From NCBI GenBank assembly GCA_022570795.1, contig JAKUDP010000009.1:868001-932000 (forward strand): 64,000 nucleotides of DNA. The letters are read 5' to 3'. Shown piece after piece: positions 40,705 to 49,837 of this stretch. Under the pieces are notes generated by a model. The model was not told where the DNA came from, searched no databases, and was given only the letters and a program-made list of their open reading frames with translations. The position numbers and the translations under genes are program-made. The stretch comes from Sphaerulina vaccinii (lineage: Eukaryota; Ascomycota; Dothideomycetes; Mycosphaerellales; Mycosphaerellaceae). The number at the start of each line of letters is the position of its first letter. Positions within the stretch are counted from its first letter, which is position 1.

Positions 40705-43645
40705 ATGGCGCGTGGGGACACCATCGCAAGGAAGAGACTGCCATGGCTCGAGACAGCAGCACCTCGTGATGAGAATAAGAGCACGCCAATATCGGTACCT
40801 ACCATAGACTCCACAGCGCCAACGCAGTACATCTCACCCACCTCACTCAGCGACGATCTGATGTACCGACCGACCGGCTCAGTCCCTGAGATCAGAGAGA
40901 AGACACAATCAAGCCATCTTAGATCCTATTCGCAGACCACACAGCGACCTACCGGTCTCAAGTCGCCATTCATCACCAGACAGAGGCGAGACTCGTTGCC
41001 TGCCACAATCTCTTCGTCTGAATACAGCTCCAGTACACCAAGCGAGAGAACACCAATGCCTGCAAACCTTCCCAGGAAGGATCCCGGGTCATACGAAGCG
41101 CTGCTCAGGCCTGCCACAACCCAAGAGAATGTCGGAAAGCCACATATCACGTTCAAGCCTACGTCAAGCCCATATCGCAAAGTTGCACCGGCGCAGCTCG
41201 GGCGGAAGCCAGCTACGCGGAACTTGCTACAGCCACGCCTGGTGCCGCACCTGGTATCGCAATCCAGCTCGTCTCTCTCAATAGATGTGCGGCCTGCGAT
41301 CAGGAAAGGCACGACAACCCCAAAGCCAAATCCGAGTCCATATCGACACGCTACATCAGCGCCGGCCCAACGAACGACGCCTACGATTAACGTGCTGCCA
41401 CCGCATCTGGTGGCACAGTCCAGCTCATCCTCAGGAATAGTTTCGATCACCGCCACTCCACCTCGACTGTACCACGAGCCAACTGTGCGAGACTTTGCGC
41501 ACACTAAGAGACGGCATTCCCTCGGTCTCTCTGCGAATGATGTGCCAGCCAAGCCATCGAACCTCATGCGCTCCATGGAATCGCTGCCTGCTAAAAGCAG
41601 AAAGCTGCACACCTTTCCAGATCGTCTTGCTGCACAGCCAGGCCATGTAGCCAATTTCCTCGAATCAGCATACTATCGCGCAGCTGCTCCTGCCAAAGAC
41701 GGTCTCGATATCATGTGAGTTGTTTGCCTTCACTATCGACCGGAGAGCGCTGACCAATTGTCATGCCGGCAGTGACCTCAGTCTCAAGCATCCTCGGCGG
41801 AAGCACATCAGTGTTCGGGAAGGTGATCACCTCTTCCATCACAGACATCGTCCAATTGCTCGAGAGTGGAGCCTGAAGCGCAAGCGTCTGACATCGACTA
41901 TCGCCTGCCTCAACACTATCTTCGTGGGCTTCATTGCTGGAATATATGTATGGCTACTGCCCATCTATGCTTTACATCATGCTGACCCTATTTAGGCTGG
42001 CGAAGTGCCGAGAATCCAGTTCCAGCTCGACGACGAATCACACTGGGTCATCTTTGGCAACATGCTGCTATTTGCTGGACTCGGCTTGACTACCTTGTTG
42101 TTCTGGCCACTGCCGCTCCTGCATGGCAGGCGCCCGTACATACTAATTGCCTTCGGTCTCATGCTACCTCTACAACTCCCACAGGCAATGGTTGTACAGA
42201 ATCGACACGGCTCGCACATGATATACCGAATTGGCCTACTGCTGCCTCGGGCCTTGACGGGATTCGCCCTGGGCTTCGCGAACATCAATTTCTTGCCAAC
42301 ATTATGGGACCTATAGGGAGCGTCTCTCATGTCTGATCGCCCTCACCAAGAGACCGTAGCTTACGACGATGTTCGACGTGAGGGTACTGGAATTGGAGCT
42401 TGGCTCGGCCTGTGGACTTTCTGCTTCAGCAGCTCCCTCTCCATTGGTTTCTTCACTGGTGCTTGCATCATCTCGAAACTCAATCCGAGCTGGGGCTTTT
42501 GGATCACGATCATGCTTCTGAGCTTCTTCATGCTGGTAAACATGATTGCGCCGGAGACAAGAAAATCAGAGCACAGAAGGACTATCTCTCAATTCTTCGA
42601 GCGTGGCTCTGGCCATCTGAAACATCGTGTCGCCAGAGGAGAGGTCAAGCTGCACATCTCGAATGATGGGCCAAAATGGTGGTACGACGAGGTGTGGGCG
42701 GGTATCAAGCTCACCAAACGCATGATCTTCCAGCCTGGCTTTTTCATCCTGATGGTCTATCTCGGCTGGATACAGGCGCAATTGACACTGGTAATACTGC
42801 TGCTTGGTGCACTGCTCTCGCGCGAATATAGCTGGCCATCGCAATGGGTCGGCCTGGCTGCCTTAGCTGTCCCCGCTGGCGCGGCTGTAGCAATGCCTCT
42901 GACCAAAGCTTCGACACTGAGCAGATCTCGCGTTACACCTGCACGAACAGACAGCATGACATTCCAGCCACGAGTCACCTGGAGCTCTCATCTGCTTCGA
43001 AGGACAATCTCTACCTTACTGTTGCCAGTCGCAGGCGTGGCTTTCTGCGTGTCGTCTTCAGGGCCACCTGTACACTGGAGCGCCGCGATCATCCTTGCAG
43101 GGTTGGTCGGCTTCCTTGCAGATCTCGGTATTGCTGAGTGTGTGGGGCTCATCATGGAAAGCTTCGACACCTGTGACCTACAGCCTGGCATCAACACTAG
43201 ACATCGCGTACAGTCAATGTCGTCGGTTGCGAAGAAACGCCGCACCAATTACTCCTCCTTCCCACGTGTATGTGCTGGGTGGTTCGCGGCACAGTCTCTG
43301 GGCTTCTTCCTCGCAGCGGGCTCTACTGTAGCAGCAGGCAGGATCACAAACAATTATGGCGCACAAACCGCCATCTCCATTGTGGCGGCCATCATGCTGG
43401 GCATTACAGTCATGCTGTATGTCGTCTTGTGGCGATGGAAGGAAGTCCAGGTCATTCCCAATTTTACCATGGGTACATTCAAAGGCGACAATGACAGGGA
43501 CCCGAGCCAAGGCGACCCAGATTGGAAGGCTGTGATTATCGGCCATCCTTCTGGCAAGGTAAGGCGCATGAATCTGCTAGAGATGGGGAATTGGACCCGG
43601 TGGACGGAGATCAGAAAGCTGAATAAGCTGATCAGAGACGACTAG
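40705..43645 (+). CDS. MFS transporter with a long disordered N-terminus, interrupted by an in-frame TAG
   Basis: Three exons: 40705-41714, 41773-41947 and 41996-43645; introns 58 nt (GTGAGT...CCGGCAG) and 48 nt (GTATGG, GCTGACC branch, TTTAG). The first 370 residues are Ser/Pro/Arg-rich, with an internal repeat of about 40 residues (SPYRKVAPAQLG...PHLVSQSSSS and SPYRHATSAPAQ...PHLVAQSSSS). The transporter part starts at LTSTIACLNTIFVGFIAG and shows helix pairs, LLHGRRPYILIAFG after helix 2, and GIGAWLGLWTF and KLNPSWGFWI later, as in fungal drug/polyamine-type MFS carriers. TAG at 42314-42316 (codon 502) sits in WDL-stop-GASLM, at the end of helix 4 in a conserved DL(aromatic)GASL motif. The frame continues 442 codons beyond with good helices. 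No splice pair removes the stop. Substrate unknown; the stop would give a four-helix fragment. Confidence 0.65.
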
Positions 43646-43763
43646 ATCACATGGAGGTAGACTGCAAAGTGATGTCTCTCTGAGCGTGTCCAACGACCAC
43701 GCTATGAGACCGGCGCTGTCATCTCAAGCTTCTGTTGTGGGAGATGTTGCGAATCGTCACCTG

Positions 43764-44890
43764 CTACTGCTGCTTGACCGCTCTAGCTTTGGCCAGTCCC
43801 ATCGCTTGATCTATGCCGCTAGCCAGTCGCATGAACCTCTGTAAACCAGCAGGAAGTATGAAATTCCACTCGATCCAGCGCGCGTAGAATGGCAAACTGA
43901 TATCTCCACTTTCACCTGCATCGATGGTACGCACGATCTCTCTAGCGAGCTCAACGGTCTCCACGAGTGGTCCAAAGAAGTTTGATGGTGTTACCAGATC
44001 CGCAAAAAGCCGCGTGGAAAGCTGCCCGGGCGTGACGAGGATGGTGCGCACATTCTCTGCGCCTTCTGGAGCGTTGTTTCCTGCTAGATCTGCTTGTAAA
44101 GACTTATGCATGGCTACGAGACCAGCTTTGGCAGCGCAATAGTCAGATAGATGACCAGCACCGAGCTTGCCCAAGACTGAAGCAACTGTCACAATAGTAC
44201 CGCCACCAGACTCCATCATGCCAGGCAGGAATGTGCGGATCGTGTTGAAATGGGCGATCAGATTTACGTTCATGTTTCGTTGTACTTCTTGAGCAGTCAG
44301 CTCCCAGATGGGCTTACCATTGACAATGCCGGCATTGTTGATCAAGATTGTAGGTATGCCAAGCTAAAAGACAGATATCAGTCAATCCATATAACAGATG
44401 ATGAAGCATTGCTTACATCTTGTCTGATCTTCGTAGCGGCGTTCGCGACAGCTTCAGCATCGCCTATATCGCAGCGATAGAATTTCACTCCAGCAAGACC
44501 TTCGCTTTCTCTCTCCGGCTCTACGACGTCTAATATTGCCACACTAGCTCCCCTCATACCATATGTTTCAGCGATGATCTTGCCAAGGCCATTGGCGCCT
44601 CCGGTGACCACAACCACTTCCTCGTCCCAGTCGACACTTCTTGGTAGGCCATACGCGACCCGCTTGTTGATGATAAAAAGTATCCAGCCTAGCGTCACCA
44701 CGCCAGCGTATACGCAGGAGGCGATGAACTCTGTGCTCTCGTACGGCGCTTGTAGTGATCGTAAGCATAGCGGGACCAGCCACGCGATGAAGGGGTGGAA
44801 GATGCTGTTGGCCAAGACGCGTGCAACGAGGTCGATGGTGAGATGGTGGTGCCAGCCTTTGGTGCGTCCGCTGGTTACATGGCCGGCCAT
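43764..44890 (-). CDS. Short-chain dehydrogenase/reductase, membrane-anchored (DHRS/17beta-HSD11-like)
   Basis: Two exons, 44890-44417 and 44363-43764, joined by a 53-nt intron (GTAAGC...TTTTAG). The product is 357 aa. Two N-terminal hydrophobic stretches (LANSIFHPFIAWLVPLCL and FIASCVYAGVVTLGWILFII) anchor it before the Rossmann fold: VVVVTGGANGLGKIIAE (TGXXXGXG), ILDVVEP, CDIGD, LINNAGIVNGK (NNAG), SVLGKLGAGHLSDYCAAKAGL (catalytic Ser, YXXXK) and LVTPGQLSTRLF. The TM-plus-SDR plan resembles lipid-droplet/ER retinol and 17beta-hydroxysteroid dehydrogenases (SDR16C-type). Substrate probably a lipophilic alcohol or ketone. Start chosen at MAGHVTSGRTKG. It is convergent with the MFS gene (118 bases) and divergent from the BTB gene, sharing a 216-bp promoter region. 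Confidence 0.92.
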
Positions 44891-45106
44891 GATGAAGTGA
44901 TGGAGATGGAGATGAGTGCAGATCGACGCGTTGAAGTGGAGGTTGAGTTTGAGACACGCGTGAAGATGAAGCGCTTTCGGGCCCGCATCCCTGCTCTCGC
45001 ACCTGCCTCCTCCGACAACTTCCGTGCACATGCACCTTCACTTCTTCACGACCTTCAGGCATGACATGAACAAACAACATTCCACCTAAGGCGAGGACAC
45101 GTCGAG

Positions 45107-46110
45107 ATGGCCGCAAACACATCATCTGTCACTCGGGTGCCCTTTACGACTATACAGATTTACGAACCAGGTCAGGATCCTAATCAGGGCGACGTTCATC
45201 ACAGCATCACATCACTCTTAGAGTTCTCGTCAGTGTCATTCGAGGAGTTGCGGGTCACGGATTACGCTGCGATGGATGGAGTCCAAAAGCACTATGCAAA
45301 CTCCGCAAGCAAGACACAGAACGTGCCTGTGGTCCTCAGCGTGGAGAGGCCTGAGATCGGAAGCAGAAGATATCGTGGTCCAATCATCACATTCAAGGTC
45401 GGCGAGGAAGATCCCGAACTCTTCATGATTCACGAGAGTCTTTTAATTGGCAACTCCGAATTTGCACGCCTTGCCTTGCAACGCGAATGGAAGGAAGCAG
45501 CTGAGCGCATCATACCACTACCTGAAGATGAGCCAGACATCTTCGAGATCTACCAAGCCTGGTTATACGACAGATCGATATATACAGAATACTGGCTCGG
45601 ATCTGAGGAGTCTGCTGATGAGGCTGTCCGCTTACTCAAGGCTTGGGGTCTCGGCGACAAGCTGTTAGATGTTCAGTTCAAGGACGCGGTCATGGATGCA
45701 CTCATCGGAAGACTGAACGATATCGCATCATATTGTGCGACTGGGACACTTTCGGGCTATCGAAGACTCGTAGCAGTCGTGTACAACAAGACACCTGACG
45801 ACTCGGCGCCCAGACGGCTGATGATTGTAAGTAATGCAGTCACCACAGCCATCTTGAATCTACTGCTGACCTGGACTCCCAGGACATTTTCGCGCGTGAC
45901 GGTAATCCCAATTGGCTGGATGACCCTTCATGTCTCCCGGAAGAGCCACATACTGCCGACTTCCTGAGGGATCTTGGCAAGAAGCAGTACGAGTTGCGTC
46001 AGCTACCACAAGGTGGAGGTGAAGCTGTGATGCCGTACCAAAAGCTGGCCGCGACCTGCAGGTATCACGATCATGAAGAAGGCAAGTGTGTCAGAAGTGA
46101 TTATGTTTGA
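45107..46110 (+). CDS. BTB/POZ-domain protein
   Basis: Two exons, 45107-45826 and 45883-46110, with a 56-nt intron (GTAAGT, GCTGACC branch, CTCCCAG). The product is 315 aa. The BTB fold lies near residues 85-170: GPIITFKVGEEDPELFMIHESLL, NSEFARLAL, EWKEAAERIIPLPEDEPDIFEIYQAWLY. It is followed by a helical region (LLKAWGLGDKLLDVQFKDAVMDALI), as in the large fungal family of stand-alone BTB proteins thought to act as adaptors, possibly for Cul3 ligases. The C-terminal exon adds HTADFLRDLGKKQYE and a CRYHDHEEGKC segment; its Cys/His spacing is reminiscent of a small metal site but is short. Role unknown. Confidence 0.88.
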
Positions 46111-46454
46111 ATCAGCTGCCAGTCTTTCAGCGCAGTATGAGAAACTGGAGTCCGCATTTGCGAGGACATGAGTGTTTGAGGTAGGACACTTTTCATGTCA
46201 AGCAGAGACGACATGGGCAAGTATACGTGACTTTCCACTTTCATTTCCTTTACATATGATTTTCATGGTTTTCAATTCGTCGACTATTGACTGTTGACCA
46301 GCATACTTGTACATTATTGACAAGCAGCCGTAGCGCAGAGCGCCTCCAGCATCTCCGTTTCCAGCACCCATTCTATCCAGCACTCCAGCGCATGTCCAAG
46401 CAGCATAGCTCGTGTCAACGTGCGGAGGGAGCACCGATACGTGACTACGCTAGC
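46111..46454. other. Convergent intergenic region
   Basis: 3' flanks of the BTB gene and the 1025-aa gene. Nothing recognised. Confidence 0.4.
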
Positions 46455-49400
46455 CTAGTCGGGGCCTGCCTTAACGATGGTGCGAAGTGGCTTGACAGGA
46501 CGCTTGAATGCCATGGAAGCAGGGCCGAAGGACTCCATTACCTCATTGACAGTCTTCACATCGACCTTGCTAACACGCTCGACTTGCTTCGAGGCAGTAC
46601 TGTAAGACATCGTCACATCACCATCAGTGTCGGCCGGAGCCTTTCTGCCACGACGACGCATGGGAGGCTTTGGGGGCTGTCGGCGCTTGTTGGGCTTCAA
46701 AGCAGAATCGAAAGCCACCGTCTCATGGTTCTCAACCTTGGCAATGGTGACACCGTTGGGATGGAGGATTGCCTTCGGACCACAGAAGACCGACTCCGTG
46801 TTGCTGTTGTCGGTCTTCAGCATGACCTTCTTGACGGGACCGTCGACTACACTCGAGGCGGCACGCTTGCGTGGGTTGGGGACTGGAGTAGTGCCGAACA
46901 TTGGAGCCAGCTTGTTGACCTCGGAGAAAGGGTCTGGCCACATCATGGTCTTTGAGTCCTGGTACTCATAGTCCTCGTCGAACTCAAACTCATATTCAAA
47001 CTCGGCATCCTGCTCGCTGTCCATCTCTCCCTCGCCGTTACGGACTGCAATACTGTTCAATTCTTCCTCTGAATCATCAGCAAGCTCTGCCTCTGCCAGC
47101 CCTCTTGCAAGCTTGCCACCTCTGCGATCGGTGACAGCTTCTCCAATTGCAATAGCAGCGTCCAGTCTGTCTTGACTGGCCTGGTCAAGGATGACATAGC
47201 CGTCGGCGAGCTTGGCGTAGCTGATGTCAGGATAGTCAACCGCACAGCTCGGATGTTCGTTCCAGGCGTGACTCTCAGCAGGTCCAGAAAAGCATTTTGC
47301 TTGACGGTGATGTGCTCGAACGTCTTGTGGGTGCGGGAAGGCGCGACCGCAGAAATGAACATATGGAGTAGACTCACGACGGAGAACCATGCGACGATCT
47401 GGGTACACTGGGCCAACGTGCGGCACTTCGGTGGAGAGTAAGTGACCGAGCGCAGTTCTCTTGCTGCGTACAGATCTTCTGATTCGATCAGTCTTGCCAG
47501 ATGGACGCTTCTTCATCTTATCAGACGATGGGGTCTTCTTGCTTGTGCTCGATGATCGGTTCTTTTTGGCTGTATTGGACGACGAGATCTTCTTCTTGCT
47601 CTTCGACGATGGTGTCTTCTTGCTCTTCGAGTCTTGCTGATCCGGTCCATCGTCTTCTGAGTCGTCTGGGGGGCCAGGCTTAGTGAGTGGGTCATGTGGC
47701 GCATCGCAACCAGGTGTAGCTTCGCGAGCTTCATCTGCAGTGTCTTCTTCTTCAGTATCCTCTCCGTCCTTGAGACAATTTCCGAGCTCGAAGGTTTCTG
47801 ATCCTTTGATAGCATTCGTTGGACGCGCCTTGCCTTTGGACTTCCGCGCGACCTTTGGAGCAACAGGCTCTTGGGCCAGCTCAAGTTCTGCTCGATTCTT
47901 AAAACGTATCAACTCGGCGCCGTTGTAAAGTACCACCTTGTGAAGGTCTGGCAGCAGATCTAGCGACTTGCCGCGGGCGAGAACCTTGTAGATGCGAACA
48001 TAGAAATCCTTGTCATCGATCTCATTGGTCCTGTGCAGCTCTCTGTCTCGATCGAACGTATTGAGGGCGTTTTGGTCCTTGGCTCGACCGCGAAATCTGA
48101 TGGTAAGCTTATCGATGAAATGTCCGCAGAGCGCAGTAGCCCCATCCGTCTTCTTCGGCTTTGTCAATTTCTTCAAGTTCTCGAATTCGAGCAGGGACTC
48201 TGGCGGAATGTGGAGGACGGTGAGGGCTTGTGGTGGAACTACGTCAGGCTCAAGGGAATCTGCAGAGTCGGTAGCACTCGAATCAGGTACCAGTGCAAGC
48301 AGTTCTTCTTCGAAGGTTTGCTCCTTTGGCAAGTCCATGGCTTCATCCTCTTCAGCAGATGCCGCAATATGAGGACACTTCTTCTTGCTCTTAATACAAC
48401 GACGGCAGCGTCCAAGTAACGCGGCTCGCCCACTTGCCTTGGTCATCGCAGGCTCCTCCTGGGGAGCAGCCGGTATTGCCAAGATGGCAGGATCCACGCT
48501 GGACTGCATTACAGCGACTGGTGCCGGCAGAGTGATGCTCTGCGCAGGTGGACTGGCGGAGGCAATGTGATGTGAAGTTTCACCCACTGGAACAGTCTCG
48601 AATCTGGCGGATCCTCGTGGCAGCGTGTGGTTGTGGAACTCCATGCCGTGATCAACGTCAAAAATCAGAGCGGGAGACGGAGCAGGTGCATACGATACTG
48701 CGGTGGAGTCCAGCATACTGTTGCTCCGGTAACCTGCAGGCTCGAAAGGTGTCTGGCTGATGCTGGCTGATTGCTTTGCCTGGCGACGTTCAGACATGTG
48801 GGGATTGGAGGCGAGTGGATTTGGGTGAAAAGTCTCGCCAGCTGGAAGGAAAGGGGCTGACGAGCTCGCGCGGCGTCGTGAAGATGTTGATATTGGCGGA
48901 AGTGGTGCGAACACCTGCATATCCTGTGAGTATCGCACTGGTTGTCCTGAGAGGTCTTGGTGCTGTCCTGGTCGTCCTTGGAACTGAGGATATGGGGCTG
49001 TTTGCTGTGCCTGCTGTATTTGCTGCGCCTGTCGCAATAGCTGTCGTTGATGCTGCATCTGCTGTCCAGTCTGTCCTGCACTGCGGTGTTGCTGCGTCTG
49101 TCGTGGTATTATGTAGCCGCCGGGTCCTTGTTGATACAACCGATGCGGCATCGTCTGTCCCCTCGAACCTTGGTGCCATGCCTGCTGTGGTCGCACCTCG
49201 CCTAACCATTCTCCCTGCTGCACCTGTTGCCGCTGTGCCTGTCCGCCATGTTGAGCCATTCCCGGGTACTGATGACCCATATCGGTTCTGCCCTCTCTGC
49301 GTGCTAAGTTGCTATCTGAACCACTACCGCTGCCGCCATTCGAGAGACCGCGGAACGGGTGCTGCTGTTGCTGATCCATACCCTGAGGTAGAGCCTGCTC

Positions 49401-49532
49401 AATTTCGAAGACCTGCGGTCCGGATCGATCAATTTGGGCCCGGATTTGGGCGGCGTGCGAAGCTGAAAGCCCTCTTGGAGCTCGATCCATTGTGTGTGAC
49501 AAAGGTTTGTTCATGGGTGGAAGTGTATGCAC
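46455..49532 (-). CDS. Large disordered nuclear protein with a half zinc cluster
   Basis: The frame is open for 1025 codons with no intron required. Residues 50-200 are Gln-rich (long QQ and HQ runs). About residue 370 GRCRRCIKSKKKC has the CX2CX6C spacing and basic content of the first half of a fungal Zn2Cys6 cluster, but the second three cysteines are absent. A compact segment near 455-550 (ALCGHFIDKLTIRFRG, FYVRIYKVLARG, LPDLHKVVLYNGAELI) looks folded. Ser/Lys repeats (SKSKKTPSS type, 630-690) follow. Then comes FCGRAFPHPQDVRAHHR, which resembles a degenerate C2H2 finger with one Cys missing, and a very acidic Glu/Phe/Tyr tract (EFEYEFEFDEDYEYQ, about 845). The C-terminus is basic. Composition fits a transcription or chromatin factor. 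A GTGAGT at about 47372 (minus) could be a donor, so a hidden intron is possible. Confidence 0.7.
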   Translation of the reverse strand: MHTLPPMNKPLSHTMDRAPRGLSASHAAQIRAQIDRSGPQVFEIEQALPQGMDQQQQHPFRGLSNGGSGSGSDSNLARREGRTDMGHQYPGMAQHGGQAQRQQVQQGEWLGEVRPQQAWHQGSRGQTMPHRLYQQGPGGYIIPRQTQQHRSAGQTGQQMQHQRQLLRQAQQIQQAQQTAPYPQFQGRPGQHQDLSGQPVRYSQDMQVFAPLPPISTSSRRRASSSAPFLPAGETFHPNPLASNPHMSERRQAKQSASISQTPFEPAGYRSNSMLDSTAVSYAPAPSPALIFDVDHGMEFHNHTLPRGSARFETVPVGETSHHIASASPPAQSITLPAPVAVMQSSVDPAILAIPAAPQEEPAMTKASGRAALLGRCRRCIKSKKKCPHIAASAEEDEAMDLPKEQTFEEELLALVPDSSATDSADSLEPDVVPPQALTVLHIPPESLLEFENLKKLTKPKKTDGATALCGHFIDKLTIRFRGRAKDQNALNTFDRDRELHRTNEIDDKDFYVRIYKVLARGKSLDLLPDLHKVVLYNGAELIRFKNRAELELAQEPVAPKVARKSKGKARPTNAIKGSETFELGNCLKDGEDTEEEDTADEAREATPGCDAPHDPLTKPGPPDDSEDDGPDQQDSKSKKTPSSKSKKKISSSNTAKKNRSSSTSKKTPSSDKMKKRPSGKTDRIRRSVRSKRTALGHLLSTEVPHVGPVYPDRRMVLRRESTPYVHFCGRAFPHPQDVRAHHRQAKCFSGPAESHAWNEHPSCAVDYPDISYAKLADGYVILDQASQDRLDAAIAIGEAVTDRRGGKLARGLAEAELADDSEEELNSIAVRNGEGEMDSEQDAEFEYEFEFDEDYEYQDSKTMMWPDPFSEVNKLAPMFGTTPVPNPRKRAASSVVDGPVKKVMLKTDNSNTESVFCGPKAILHPNGVTIAKVENHETVAFDSALKPNKRRQPPKPPMRRRGRKAPADTDGDVTMSYSTASKQVERVSKVDVKTVNEVMESFGPASMAFKRPVKPLRTIVKAGPD

Positions 49533-49837
49533 TCGACGACCGCCAGTTGGCCTACCGTGCCTGCAAAGGAGTCAGTCTTTGGCGTGAAAGGAGGGCAGAT
49601 GGTGCGAGAACTTACTCGTCGTACTCGAGCCGGATCGGCATGGTTCTTGTGTTCTTCGGATGTTGAATTCAATGCGTCGTCAAGTCTGCGAAATTGCAAA
49701 GTGCGAACAAGTTGATGTTCTTGAGGTGGCGGGGCCAAACGACAGCTCGACAAGCGCGTGAGCAACATGCCATGCAATGTTGTGATATGAGCTTGGCATG
49801 ACCCTTTGTGTTCGGAGGACAGAAGTCAACTTCAGCT
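49533..49837. promoter_or_regulatory. Promoter of the 1025-aa gene and 3' flank of the amidohydrolase
   Basis: A 305-base spacer between co-oriented minus-strand genes. No distinct motif seen. Confidence 0.35.

Noticed and set aside
30039..44890. A secondary-metabolite cluster spanning the NRPS-like, NmrA, SDR and MFS genes
   Set aside because: The genes are scattered among housekeeping genes (ORM, Kes1-like, amidase), separated by several kb, and no pathway regulator or tailoring set surrounds the NRPS-like gene.
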